DNA of 64,000 nt, from assembly GCA_965644315.1 (NCBI GenBank), contig CBFFRQ010000088.1, forward strand, positions 1 through 64,000, written 5' to 3'. A model generated the notes under the pieces. It saw only the letters and a list, made by a program, of their open reading frames with translations, ran no database searches and was not told the DNA's origin. Origin of the DNA: Caecitellus pseudoparvulus. Taxonomy: Eukaryota > Bigyra: Bicosoecida. Shown piece after piece: positions 32,601 to 43,454 of this stretch (positions are counted from its first letter, which is position 1; every line of letters starts with the position of its first letter). The position numbers were made by a program, and so were the translations under genes.

Positions 32601-35600
32601 CTTGGAAGGCTCTCCGCTGCAGGGGCGGGAGCCGTCGTTGTAGAAGGCACAGAAACAGACACGCGCTGAGCCAAGCGTGCGAGAGTGACCGCTCTGGCAT
32701 CGAACGGCGCGAGGACATTTGCTACGCTATCAGCCTGTTCGATGCTCCCGAGAGGAGAGAGTGGTCCTGTTCGGGCCCGTTCCCTGCGCGCCTGTGGGGA
32801 TTCCACTTTTCGTGCACTCGGCGACGCTTGCCCTGTGGCAGGGGCAGCACTCCATGAGGGCAGCAGGTCTGTGATTGCCTCAAGAGTGGAGGCCCGAGAC
32901 CTGGACGGGCTGTCCACCCCTCCGAGGGTGACAGCAAGCCGCTTCTGTTCCGTGCTAGCAATGCTCAGTGCGTCAGAGGGGCCGATGGGCGGTGACATGA
33001 AGTGAACTGTGCCAGAGCTGCTGCTGGGAGTGCCCGCCATGCTGATGCTGGTTCCTCCGCGGCCCGCATGCCAGCCTTCAGCAAGACCAGAGTGCGGAGT
33101 CTCTGCGGTGTGCTTGTGAGGGGGTGTCCCCCGTGCAAAGCCTGGGCCCGTGGCTTGGCCCGAGAGGGGCGTGGCACGGTCCAGCCCCGCGCGAAGCCCA
33201 GTGCCCGCGCTGTGCACTGAGGCAGGCTGCGTTTGGCCTGCAGCCACACTTGGCAAGCCTTGGGGGGACTGCTCCAGCAGCGACATGGCTGTGACGAGGT
33301 GCGTCTGCGCGGACTCGGACAAACCCACTGCAAGCGCAGCGCGAATGTGTTCTGCCACTTGCGCGACGATGACGGCTGCAGAGCTGTCCGAGGGCAGCTG
33401 CATGCCGACAATGCCATGAGTTGTGGCTGGGCCAGCCGGGAGAGGTGTGCGTCGTTCGCCCATCCCTTCCAGCTGCGCATCTGTGTCCCGGAGGAAGGCG
33501 TTCACTTCATCCCCCTGTGCCTCCCACTTGCTCCGGCCCTCCTTCCCCGCTTTGGCCACAGCCTGGAGAACTCGGCCGAGTCTGGCCTTTGGCACAGGGG
33601 CCCCATCAGCATCGCGTGCCTTCAAGCCGGACATGATGGCGGCGACCAGATCTGCCACCTCCAGCGGGCGGTCGGGCATCTCCTCATCACGGTCGCCCAA
33701 CTGCATGTCGCCGACCATGCCGCCGCCAGACCCCCTGACACCCTCGAAGAGGGGAACGGGGCGACCAGTCTCCGCATCCACACCCGCAGTGTGCGTGACA
33801 CCAGCCCTGTGCTGCATGAGGAGGGTGTGCACAGTGTACAGCTCAGCACGAGTGAGGGGAAGGCTTGCCTCCCCGCCGACACCCTCAGCCAACACCACTG
33901 GGGAAGAGCACAAGTCAGCATAGTCGGTCACGCGTGGACTGTCAGGTGGCAGCAGTGTGCCCTCCTTAGCGTCTCCCACAGCTGCCATGGCCAGCTGCCG
34001 TGTGGTCTTGCGCTGCGGACTGGACGAAATGCGCACGCCGGACTCCCCCCCCCGCCACGTGCCGTCCTGCACCGTGCCCATGGCCAGTAAGTTCGCAGGA
34101 AAGCCACTCCGCCCACGGAGATGGCGCCCAGTTTGTGCCGCATGGTCCAGGAACATCTCAGTCCAGCTCATGGAACCGAGGTCAAACAGCAAGCCGCCGG
34201 ACAGCAGTGCCCTAGCTGCAGCCTTGTTGTTGTTTGTGCACTGCAACGCGACGGAGGCTGCCGTGTGATCAAACCCCTCAGCAGTGAGATCGTGGAACCA
34301 GATGTTGTCCACCAAGTTGACATGGCGCTGAGCAAGCTGGGCCATTCCCACCAACAGAGCCACCGGGCCAGAGACGTTCAGGAGTTGGTCAGGGCAGGCC
34401 ATGCGCTTGGTCAAGTGACGGTACTGCTGGTTCAGCGACAAAAGTGCCTCAGGGGTCAGGCAAAAACCAAGTTTGCCACCTCCAGCTCCAGCAGCAGGAG
34501 CAGGTGGGGCGCCCCGTGCAGAGGACTCCTGGCTGCCTGCACTACCCGGCGTGCGAGCCCGAGGTCTGCGGGGCGAAGAGGTGTCCGAGCTGCGGCTGCG
34601 CGCTGGCACCGTCAAGCCCACCTCTTCAGGGGTGGACAGAAACAGGTGCACAGCGACATTATCAGAGTCTACAATGTCCGGCGTGTACACGTCCACGTCA
34701 CCCGCCGTCAGGGGCGTCGGCTGCGGCTCCAGCATGGACGTGTGAAACCCTGCTCGAAGCAGCACTCGCTGACTGAGCCCTGGCCCAGGCGGCTTCCTGG
34801 CGAGGAAGGCTGAGAAGTCACACATTTGCTCCATTTGGTCTGCTTGCTGGTCAAGAACCTCCCCCCCCCGAGCGTCCGACCAGTCACCTGCCCTGCTCGT
34901 GTGCTGCTGTCGTAGCAGCTCCTGTCGCTGCACGCTGTACACCTGGTAGCAGTCAGACACAAAGTCCTCCATATCTGTGTGCAGCGGGTCTTTGATGGAG
35001 CGTGCGTAGGTGAGGACTCGGATCTGGATGTCGCCGCAGAGGAGGCGGAAGACCGGCACCTTCAGCACACCCCCATTCCACTGAGCCCGGTGAGCGCCAA
35101 ACAAAGTTGGTTCGTAGTTCGTACCAAAAATGGAATCCGACACGGCTGGGGTGGGACTGACGGGGCTCATGGCGCCCGCTGCCGCTGTCCACGGCGCGGC
35201 TCCTCGCACCGGCGAGTGTGGCTGGCGCGAGCGCCCAAAAGGCACGACCGACACATCAGAGCTGTCGAAAATGAGGTGCTGATCCTGGTAAATGTGAACG
35301 ATCGGGACATGCATGTCTTCCCTCGCGATTTCCCCCTGGGCCTGCACCATGAGGTGAGAAATGAAGTGCACGCGGGGGGACTGCGGCGCCGAATGCAGCA
35401 GAAGAGTCATGCGGAGCAGGATGTAGCGGGCCACATGAGAGAGCTTGATGTTGTCCTCTCCCAGTCGCCACAAGCGGAATTGCCTGAGGGCCTCCATCGT
35501 GTCCATCACTCCCTGAATGCGCAAGTACGGCAGGAGGCAGCTGATGACATGGCCAGTGCGTTGCACGCCATCCTGACAATGCAGCAGGACGCGGTGGTGC

Positions 35601-36247
35601 GGGTGCCACTTGAGCCAGAACTGGATCGTGTACAAGATGTGGAAGATTTGGGTGACATTTGGGACGTCGTCTACCTCACCGGTGCCCCGCAGCACTTCGG
35701 TGTCTAGCCGCACAGGCGGAGCAAACTCGACCACCTGTGGCCGAGGGGCGGGGTAGCGTGTATAGCGCCTGCTGCGCAGCAAAAGGCGAGAGGAGCGCAC
35801 CTGATTCTTCACCAGCACCTGGTAGTCAATGGAATCCCGCCCTAGGCCACTGGGAAGAAGGGCCATGGAGAGGTGTGTCGCCGCAACGCCCGTTGGGCAA
35901 CGCCAGAGCTAACCTTAGGTTGGCGACGAGGACCTTATGCGAGCCATAGCAAGAAAGAAACCTGCCCAGCTCCTTAACATTGTTCTTGTGCTTGGAACTC
36001 GACGTGCAATCCGACGTAGGGCAGCCAGATACTGGGAAAGTGCACCGACAAAGTGCTGGGCCTTGCTGCGGCTGAGCGAATTTCCGCAGCTTGCCTTACC
36101 AATGATGCGGTCCGTCACAAGGTGGAGATCCAACTCCGTGTCTCCAGGGGTGCTCACAGCAACTGTTCCAGCACGAGGAATAGACGGGGTTGCCCTCGAA
36201 GTCATCCCTGTCACCCTGCCGAACAGGCCCTCCGCGATAGACCACAT
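29663..36247 (-). CDS. PTEN-C2-UBA-FH2 formin
   Basis: Actin nucleator with an N-terminal phosphatase-like module. Exons 36247-36100, 36031-35914, 35849-35801 and 35734-29663; introns of 68, 64 and 66 nt; 2128 aa. The splices rebuild a PTEN-like start ([15 protein letters not shown], then [20 protein letters not shown]). The P-loop is [10 protein letters not shown]: catalytic Cys and Arg remain but the two Lys of PTEN are Gln and Val. A C2-like region follows, then a UBA-like helix set ([18 protein letters not shown]). Eight 23-residue repeats precede two copies of a (Y/F)xKMLKVGxPxxA motif. The FH2 domain follows, with [18 protein letters not shown] and [13 protein letters not shown]. No proline-rich FH1 is obvious; the Gly-rich repeats occupy that place. 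PTEN-formin fusions are known in plant class II formins. Confidence 0.88.
31950..32510 (-). repeat. 69-bp tandem repeat, eight copies, in formin
   Basis: Eight head-to-tail units at exact 69-nt spacing (for example CAGCATGTCAGACAG at 31980, 32049, 32118 and on to 32463). Each encodes [16 protein letters not shown] plus a Gly/Asp linker. Units differ by only a few bases, so the array is young or homogenised. Confidence 0.95.
36080..36088 (+). promoter_or_regulatory. ATTTCCGCA element, formin intron 1
   Basis: Exact copy antisense to the formin, inside its first intron (36032-36099), 11 nt from the donor. Confidence 0.45.
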
Positions 36248-36407
36248 CCTGCCCTGGTCCAAACGTCTGCCAGCCGACGCGCCTCAGCCTCCAAGCAGCG
36301 CCCCAAGCTTCTCAGCCTCCGAGTGAGCCGACCTTTGATCTGCCCCACGGCATTTTGGTCGGGAAAGATTGCGCGGGTTGCTGCATTGCACGCCTAGAAA
36401 GCTCACC

Positions 36408-37770
36408 TCACGCGCTCACTGACTTCCCCGATCCCGACTCAACGGCATCCAGCAACGCGTTGGCCTGGCGCAGGTACACTTGGGTGTGCGCTGTGCGCGA
36501 CTGCCAAGTCTCCGGCACTGCTTCCAGCCCGCACGCTCCGCCCACAATGGCGCCGACAAGGTTGCTGCGCGAGCCACTGCAGCCACCGCCAGACTGCACC
36601 AGGCGCACAGCAGCGACGAACAGGTCAGTGCCCTCCTTGCCTTCATCCGTAAGCTGCACAAGGCCTGCCAGAGGCGTTGCCAGGGAGGGCGGCAGGTCTG
36701 TGGAGAAGGGAGCAAGGCGCAGGCGTGTGTGCGTGCACGACAGCTGGCATGACCTCGGAACTCACGGCAGTGGTTCCCAGCCTCCCCCGTGATGGCCGTG
36801 TACGCGCGCTTCTCATCCCTAGCCCACTTGTGCACCACTTCCACCAGCGCAGCGTGCAGTTGACTGGCATGGGGCACGTCGGCAGGGTCATCGGCGGCGA
36901 GGGCGTCAATTGCACCCAACACTGCGTCTCGCACACCGCAAGTGCCCGCTACCACGTCGAAGATGATGCGAGCAGCGGTCAGGCCAGAGGCCTTTGAAAT
37001 AGGCGCTGCCTGGTATGTGCCCACGAAGGCCTGCACCTCCGAGGTCAGCGCTGCCTTGGCGGCAGCCAAGTCTGCGCCTGACGCAACAGCGCCAAAGGCG
37101 CGCGCAGCAGCGAGAGCTGGGACACGAGAAAAGGCATCACCTTGGTCGTCCGTTTCATCAGCAGCTTCTTCCACGGACTTGCCTTCGCGTAGCCTGCGCA
37201 AGAATGTGCGCATGCCGGCCTGGAGCCACGGTCCCGGCACCGGCCACAGGTCCTGTGCGATGCCCCCTTCCAGCTGCCCGAACTGGTCATACTCAGACCC
37301 AGGTCCAAAGTCCAGCTGCAGAGCTGTAGCATACTTCTCGGGGGTCCAGGCACCGCCTGTCGCTGCCAGGACCTTGAGCGATGTCGCATTCTGAGGACAG
37401 CAGTTGACCCCGGGACTAGTGCCGCGGCGTGCCGAGAGAGGACCTAAGCGCAGCGCCACACACCAAATCACCATAGCCCGTGTGGAGGCCCACATCCCTC
37501 CTGTAAAACGGACCCTCCGGTGTATGGAACTCAGTCGGTCCTTCCGCGACGAGCTTGCCCATCTTGTCCATGTCATAGATCCAGTGCTGCAGCGCACGTG
37601 CGTCAGCGGTGAAAGTTGTGCGGAGTGCACCAAAAGCCACCCTCGCGAGCGCGCAGCGCACGCACAACAGGGGCAGTGGCCGCATCAGCCACCAAGCTTC
37701 CGATGATTGCCCCCACAGCCCTCTTCTTTGCTGCAGCAATGGCAGATGAAGCCGATGTCGTCGCTGCCAT
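36408..37770 (-). CDS. J1-crystallin-like ADP-ribosylglycohydrolase
   Basis: Four exons: 37770-37666, 37586-37464, 37390-36766 and 36697-36408, introns of 79, 73 and 68 nt; 380 aa. The splices rebuild family motifs: RAVGAIIGSLVADAATAPV joined to HWIYDMDKMGKL, then GPFYRRDVGLHTGYGDL joined to NATSLKVLAATGG, and finally AAVRLVQSGGGCSGSR with LVGAIVGGACGLEAVPETW. These match the jellyfish J1-crystallin / selenoprotein-J branch of the ADP-ribosylglycohydrolase fold, where the position after GY(G/N)D can be Sec or Gln; here it is Leu. Family members cleave ADP-ribose from proteins or serve as structural proteins. The metal-binding Asp set looks incomplete, so activity is uncertain. It lies upstream of the formin on the same strand. 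Confidence 0.82.
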
Positions 37771-38102
37771 GCCTGCTGTGTGACGTGGAATTCTGCCAGA
37801 TCGTGTGCAAAGGCAGCGGGGGGGACTTGCCTCGAGGGACCTGAGTATGACTGCCACAAAGTCTGTGCTACGTGACTCTGGAGGTTTGGGCGTGTTTTTG
37901 TTTTTGTCATGCAGGTGAAGGTGGCGTGGCCTGGGCGTGGTGTGTGGAGCGGAAATTGGAGTGGCTTGGCAATCCGGCAAACCAAACCCTGCGTCAAATC
38001 CAGTTCCTCAATCGCCGAGGGGCCCATGCTGGGAAGGTAGGACATGTGCCACTAGAGGGCACTGCGTTGCTCGCTAGCCTTTAGTGTGCCAGGAACGCGG
38101 CC
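37771..38102. promoter_or_regulatory. Divergent promoter region, ADP-ribosylglycohydrolase / large unknown
   Basis: About 330 nt between two start codons. A T-rich tract lies at 37890-37905. No ATTTCCGCA copy and no recognised motif. Confidence 0.35.
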
Positions 38103-41100
38103 ATGGAGCGCATGCCTCGTGTGGATGCGGCTTCTGCAGCCAGCCAGCAGGCTGTGTCCCAGCTGCGCAGCCGCGTGAATGTGGAGCGCATGGTGGGTTC
38201 TTCAGGTGTAAAGCGCCAGCTAGCACAAGCACAGCTTCACGCCCCCCCCCCCTCCCCCTTCTTGCAGGCTAGGGCGAGGGAGCAGCGGGGAAGCTCAGAC
38301 TTGGCGGCTGCGGTGGCGTGTGCGAGTGTGCTGGACGTGAGCACGGCAGGGCATGTAAGTCTGTCGAGCGTGTGCTGCGCGTTTCGGCCTGCACGGCCAC
38401 CCGCTACACCTGACGCTTTGCAGGCGCTAGATGTCTCGCACATGTTCCTGTGCGAGGTGCTGGATGCTGCCGCGCTGAGTCCGCTTGCGCCGAGAGTGGT
38501 CGCCGAGGCGCTGGGCGCAAGTTCCGCACCGGGCGTGGCTCAAGTGGCCTGGCACTCCTTGGTGGCGCAGCAAGCCAGCGTGGAGTTGTGTGCAGTGGAC
38601 TGTGTGGCAGCGGGCACTGGTGCTGCGATGAGGCACCTCTCCGACACTCTCGCAGGTGTGGTTGCGTGGGCCCGCAGCAGCCCTGTGCTGCAGGCGGCTG
38701 GTGCAGGGGATGCTCTGGCGCAGTTGGCGACGGCCCTGGCGCCGCTGTGCCACAGCACGCCGGCGCCCGCGCCAGCTTCCAGCCACATCGCCATTGCAGG
38801 TGAGGCGCAAGTGCACTCTCTGCACACCCTTGCAGCAGCCCTGCGTCTGCATGCTCTGGAGTTGGGAGGGGACGGTGCTGCCCAGCGCAGCAGGGCGCGC
38901 GCGTACGCCCGTGGCTGTGAGAGCATCGTCGTCACCGCGGGGACCGCTGCCCTGCTGCTGGCCACGTGCTGCAAGGCGTCTACCAGCTTCCTGCAGGCAG
39001 GCCTGGGCCTTTTGGCGGCGGCGGGGCGCCTATGGGACTCCCCCCTGCTCCTTCACGTCAAGGGTTGCCGGGCGCCGCCTAGGCAGGGCAGGGGCGAGGG
39101 AGGCCCCACAGCGCCCGCCGTGGCTGACAGCGTGTTGGACGTGCACCGCATGATCGGGTACCTACCGCCGCCCTCCACTGCGGGGCTGCCACGGGAGTGG
39201 GAGGCGGCCAGTCTCCCCCGGTGGCTGGCTTCGCAGCGCGTGGCGTCCTTGGGAGCGGCGGAGCGGCGCGTGCTGGAAGGCCTAGAGGCCGATGCCGTCG
39301 TGCCCTTGCTGCGCGGGCCCTGCGCCGCCCTGCTGGATGCCAGGCTGCGAAGTGTGCGCCCGCAGACGCCTGCGCCGCTGACCAGTGTCACCCCACCACC
39401 CCCCCACCCTGCTCTGCCACCTGGTGCTGCTCACGAGGATGAGGCAGACAGCAGTGCAGATACTGTGCGCGCAGCCCTGCCTCCCTCAGTGCTGGGCGTG
39501 GTGAGCAGACTGCAGCGTGGGCCCTGGTGGGGGGAGGGTGCGACCGGCGCTGCTGGGTCGGAGGAGGGCGAGCCTGCTGCCAAGGCACCGCGCAGGGACC
39601 TCGGGGATGATGCAGGGGATGACGACTGGGACAGCTTGCTGCACAGCAGCTTGCTCTTGCCCCTGCAGCGCTGCATCATCCTGCACTGCCGTATGGGGCG
39701 GGTGGACCTGTCGGTGCGGCTGACCGAGGCCAGTGTCTCTGCCCTGGCTCAGGCGGCGTGGCCAGCGCAGACGCGAGACGTGCTGGACCTGACCAGGGTG
39801 GGGGAGGCCCAGTTCCGACACGTGCGGCGGGCCTTGCAGGCTTGCATTGGCACCCTGATCATGGCGCTGAACGTGCTGACACACAGCAGTGTCTTCACCA
39901 TGGTGCTGTCGGCGCCCTCCCCCCTGCCGCGGCCGTCAGAGGACAGCAGCACGCCGCTCGCACCGGCCCACGCGAGGGCACTGGATCGCCTGACGCAGGA
40001 GGTGGTGGGCATGTTGGCAGGTTTCGAGCTTGCCCTGCTGCTGCGTGCCTGCGCGGCGGACGGGGGCGAGGCGGTGGGGTGGCTGGCAGACTTGTCGCTG
40101 GTGTCGGCCAAAGACATCGGGCGCCAGACAGGCGGCATGCACATCGTGCGGGTGCTGGAGGCGTGGGGGCGCCTGTCTGCCGGCCACCGCCAGCTCATCT
40201 CCATCGCCGCTTGCGCCGGCGCGTCACAGCACCAAGGCCGCATGCCGTTCGCGCCTGCCCAGCTGGCTCCGGGACCAGCCATGCAGTGGGCCGCCAGTCA
40301 ACTGGTGACTGTGCTGCACTTGATGGGGGTGGAGGGTGCCGGCAGGGGGGCCGGGGCGCCGCCTTCGTACGCCCCCCGTCCCGGCATGTGGGGTAGGCTG
40401 TACACTGCAGGCACCGCCCTCATCACAGGCGGCCTGGCCTGTTCTGGCGTCGTGTACCGCCTGTGCTCCCCTCCCAAGCTGCACGAACCTATGTGGAAGT
40501 GCCTGAACCACACCAGTCGCTCGTCCCTGCTCAACCGAGGCAGCGTCTCCATGCCTCGCGGCGGGCGCGACAGGGTGGGCAGGGGCAAGGCGTCCACCGC
40601 GGCGGCTGGCGCGGATGCCTGGGGTGCCTCCGTTGCCGGCGGCCTCGGCAAGGCCCGGCGCCTAGACAGAGCCACCACAGGTGGCCCAGGCTCGACCGCC
40701 GCTGACCAAGGTGCCTTGCAGGGGCCTGGGGAGTGGGTGGACGCCCTTGACGGGCACGTGCCGTGGGAGGACGTGAAGCTGGGGCAGAGCGTGGTGGCCA
40801 CCGCTGCCCGAGCCCTGCGCAGTGCGCTGCCCTGCGCCGGCGCGACTGACTTAATCGCCAGTGCTGCGGCGTGCTTGTTGGCGGGGGACGCGTTGCTGGC
40901 CCACGTCATGGGCGCCCGCAAGGCAGATGGCGCGGAGGTGGTGGCGCTGCCCTTCCGCAGCATGTGGACCCCTCCCCCGCCCACCCTGACGCCGCCAGCG
41001 CTGGGGGAAGTACCGGGCATCGTCGCGTCTGTGGGCTTGGCGGCGGCGCACCACGAAGCCACCAAGCGGCAAGGCACGCCGGGCACTGCGACATCCTTGT

Positions 41101-41852
41101 GGGGCCTGCACACGGGCCTTGCCTTGGTCGCTTGGCTGGGCCGTCTTGCAGACGCGCTGCAGGCAGGCGGTGCCAAGGGGGCTGCCACGGCAGCCTTTGG
41201 CGCTCGCACTGCTGCCAGCGCCCTCTGTGGCGCGGGGTGCGCGCCAGACCCCAGCGGCTTTCACCCGCCCCGCCCAGAAGGCTTGGACGAGTCCCCCAGC
41301 GTCGCTGCTGTCTTTGATTGCCGCCCGTGGCACGAAGTGCTGCTGCCTGAGCACGAGGCTGAGCACTGGTGGCTGACCCTACCCCCGCCAGGCGTGGGTG
41401 GTCCAGGCCACGACGTGCCTCGGGCAGTGGCGCTCCTGCAGCGCTGGCTGGCTGTGGCCAGGGTGGACGCCGAGGGGCTCGCGGACGCGCCAGGGCAAGT
41501 CCTACGCGGCGCACAGCTGGCAGCCAGCGCTGGGCACATGGACGTGGCTGCCGTGCTGGCGGGGGCCTGCTCCCTCCTGCCGCCGCCCACTGCATACCGC
41601 TTTGCAGCAGCCCACGTGTCGAGGGCTGGGAAAGCTGCCGACGCGGCGAAGGCCCTGGGGGCTCTGGTGCTGCTGCGGTGCCCCGCTACGCTGCAGCTGC
41701 TGCTTGCGCATTGCCGGGTGCATGGGGGGGAGCAAGGGCGCGGCTGGGCGCGGCAGCTTGCGACACGCGTGGTCATGCGATGCCGGGCTGGCGAGGGCCC
41801 AGCCAGCGTCATTGCCGCTGTGGCCAGGTGGGCCACGCTGCACCTGACATGA
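38103..41852 (+). CDS. Large helical protein of unknown function
   Basis: Starts at ATG 38103 in good context. Two early introns fit the genome pattern: 38193-38267 (75 nt, ending in a C-rich tract and TTGCAG) and 38355-38423 (69 nt, GTAAGT to TTTGCAG), both phase 0, giving exons 38103-38192, 38268-38354 and 38424-41852, about 1200 aa. The product is Ala/Leu-rich and predicted all-helical, like an alpha-solenoid, with acidic and Pro-rich interruptions (residues ~380-480). I see no transmembrane segment, catalytic motif or family signature. It could be a scaffold subunit of a large complex. It converges on prohibitin with 34 nt between stops. The unspliced frame is also open, so the two introns are inferred. 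Confidence 0.7.
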   Translation: MERMPRVDAASAASQQAVSQLRSRVNVERMVGSSGVKRQLAQAQLHAPPPSPFLQARAREQRGSSDLAAAVACASVLDVSTAGHVSLSSVCCAFRPARPPATPDALQALDVSHMFLCEVLDAAALSPLAPRVVAEALGASSAPGVAQVAWHSLVAQQASVELCAVDCVAAGTGAAMRHLSDTLAGVVAWARSSPVLQAAGAGDALAQLATALAPLCHSTPAPAPASSHIAIAGEAQVHSLHTLAAALRLHALELGGDGAAQRSRARAYARGCESIVVTAGTAALLLATCCKASTSFLQAGLGLLAAAGRLWDSPLLLHVKGCRAPPRQGRGEGGPTAPAVADSVLDVHRMIGYLPPPSTAGLPREWEAASLPRWLASQRVASLGAAERRVLEGLEADAVVPLLRGPCAALLDARLRSVRPQTPAPLTSVTPPPPHPALPPGAAHEDEADSSADTVRAALPPSVLGVVSRLQRGPWWGEGATGAAGSEEGEPAAKAPRRDLGDDAGDDDWDSLLHSSLLLPLQRCIILHCRMGRVDLSVRLTEASVSALAQAAWPAQTRDVLDLTRVGEAQFRHVRRALQACIGTLIMALNVLTHSSVFTMVLSAPSPLPRPSEDSSTPLAPAHARALDRLTQEVVGMLAGFELALLLRACAADGGEAVGWLADLSLVSAKDIGRQTGGMHIVRVLEAWGRLSAGHRQLISIAACAGASQHQGRMPFAPAQLAPGPAMQWAASQLVTVLHLMGVEGAGRGAGAPPSYAPRPGMWGRLYTAGTALITGGLACSGVVYRLCSPPKLHEPMWKCLNHTSRSSLLNRGSVSMPRGGRDRVGRGKASTAAAGADAWGASVAGGLGKARRLDRATTGGPGSTAADQGALQGPGEWVDALDGHVPWEDVKLGQSVVATAARALRSALPCAGATDLIASAAACLLAGDALLAHVMGARKADGAEVVALPFRSMWTPPPPTLTPPALGEVPGIVASVGLAAAHHEATKRQGTPGTATSLWGLHTGLALVAWLGRLADALQAGGAKGAATAAFGARTAASALCGAGCAPDPSGFHPPRPEGLDESPSVAAVFDCRPWHEVLLPEHEAEHWWLTLPPPGVGGPGHDVPRAVALLQRWLAVARVDAEGLADAPGQVLRGAQLAASAGHMDVAAVLAGACSLLPPPTAYRFAAAHVSRAGKAADAAKALGALVLLRCPATLQLLLAHCRVHGGEQGRGWARQLATRVVMRCRAGEGPASVIAAVARWATLHLT

Positions 41853-41886
41853 GGATGCATTTCTGCCTGTGCGCGGCCACCCCCGC

Positions 41887-43141
41887 TCACCGGCTCTCCG
41901 AGGCGGCACCCTCGCCCTCCAGCCCTGCGCCGTCCAGCAGGTTCAGCAGCAGGTTGTCAGCCGAGAGGAAGACCGTGTTGGCAGACTTGGAGACTGTGGT
42001 GGCGATCTCCTTGGCGGCGTCGATGCGCCTGAGCTGCACGAAGCCCGGGTTGCTCTTGACTGCCTGCCCGATGAGCTCTGCTGTGCGCGCCTCAGCCTGG
42101 GCGCGGATGATGATGCTGCGCTTGTCCTGCTGCGCCATCTCAACAAGGTACCGTGCGCGCTCAGCGTCTTGCTGGGCTGCGCGAGGGGGGGGCGGCGGCA
42201 GGGCGACGGTGGTGATGTGCGCAGGGGGGGGGCGCAGCGCGCATGTGCGCCAGGCACGCACCGACTTGCTTGGCCTCCACGGCCGCCTTGAACTCTGCGC
42301 CGAACTGCAGGTCTGTGATGGCGACGTCCTTCAAGTTGATGTTGAAGTCCCGGGCGCGGTCCTTGAGGTTGCGCATGATGCGCATGGACACCTGGTCACG
42401 CTGGGTGATGAGCTGGGGCGCGTTGTACTCCGCGATGACCTGCTTCAGCACCTCGTTCACGATGCTGGGCAGCACCTTCTCGTCGTAGTCTGTGAATGCA
42501 ATGGGGCGGCAGCGGCCAGTGCGGGAGTGGTGGGGGCGGCGGGGGGCAGCCTCCGGGTTCAGTGTGACGCCAGCCAAGCCAGGCAGCGCCACCACGCGGC
42601 AGGGAAAGAACACGCACCGTGCCCGAGGTGGCGGTAGATGTCGGGGAGGGCCTCCACCCGTGGCTCAGTGAGCACTCGAAGCTGGATCTGCACCATTTGC
42701 AGATCTGGGAGGGGCGGCGGCGAGGGTGGTGTGGGGACGGGCGGGCTTGCGTTGGTGTGGCGTCGTATTACATACCGCGGGATCCCGTCAGGGAAGAGAT
42801 GACGCGGGGGCGAGTGCGCACGTCGAAAATGATGGGGTGCTCCAGCCAGGGCAAGTTGAAGTTGATGCCTTCCCCATACACATCGGGGCGCACGCCGGTC
42901 AGGCGGTTGAAAATGATGCCACGGTGGCCACCCTCCACTGCGGAAAATGGAGTGACGAACTGATGCACGTCTGCAAGGCATGGGGCCTTGCCGCGGCGGG
43001 CAACCACGCACCTGTGAAGAAAGAGTTCAAGCCCAACCAGCCAATGCCTCCCGCAACAGCAATGGCACCTGCGGCAGCGCCGATGGCGCGCACGGGGATG
43101 CGTGGGGCCTTGGGGGCCTTCTTGCCGCCCTTGTCAGCCAT
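41887..43141 (-). CDS. PHB2: Prohibitin-2
   Basis: Ring-forming SPFH scaffold of the inner mitochondrial membrane, which partners prohibitin-1. Five exons: 43141-43012, 42937-42776, 42704-42618, 42489-42262 and 42176-41887; introns of 74, 71, 128 and 85 nt; 298 aa, the family length. An N-terminal membrane anchor ([19 protein letters not shown]) precedes the SPFH domain. Splices rebuild [51 protein letters not shown] and [19 protein letters not shown]. The C-terminal coiled coil ends in [12 protein letters not shown]. Every intron is in phase 1, and the first ends in ATTTTCCGCAG, a one-base variant of the recurrent element that here doubles as the acceptor. A partner prohibitin-1 is not in the window. 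Confidence 0.95.
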
Positions 43142-43454
43142 GGTGTCAGGTGTGGTGGGGTGGGAGGGCACACACGCTACAGCGTGTGGTGTGGATCAGC
43201 CGTGGAAAAGGGTTTATCAAGCTTGCTGGATTCGGTTTGGCGTGCTGGCCCGTTTGCAACTGCACAGGAGGCTTCTGTATGGCAAGGAGCAAAATCCGCA
43301 GCCTGCTCTGACTCTGTCTGCCGTTGGGGACTCCAAGCCCGCAGCAATGGTGGGCTTCCATTCAATTCACCACACGTTTTCTGTTTTCACCCGGGCAAGG
43401 GCTGCATGAATCCCCGCGCGAGCGCAAGGTGCGGCGTGCCCAGACATCTGCAGC
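43142..43454. promoter_or_regulatory. Divergent promoter region, prohibitin-2 / four-TM protein
   Basis: About 310 nt between two start codons, less GC-rich than flanking exons, with a T-rich stretch near 43365-43390. No exact ATTTCCGCA copy. Confidence 0.35.

Noticed and set aside
31917-32669. A 250-codon plus-strand repeat protein
   Set aside because: It is the antisense of the 69-bp formin array, which is open in several frames because the unit is a multiple of three.
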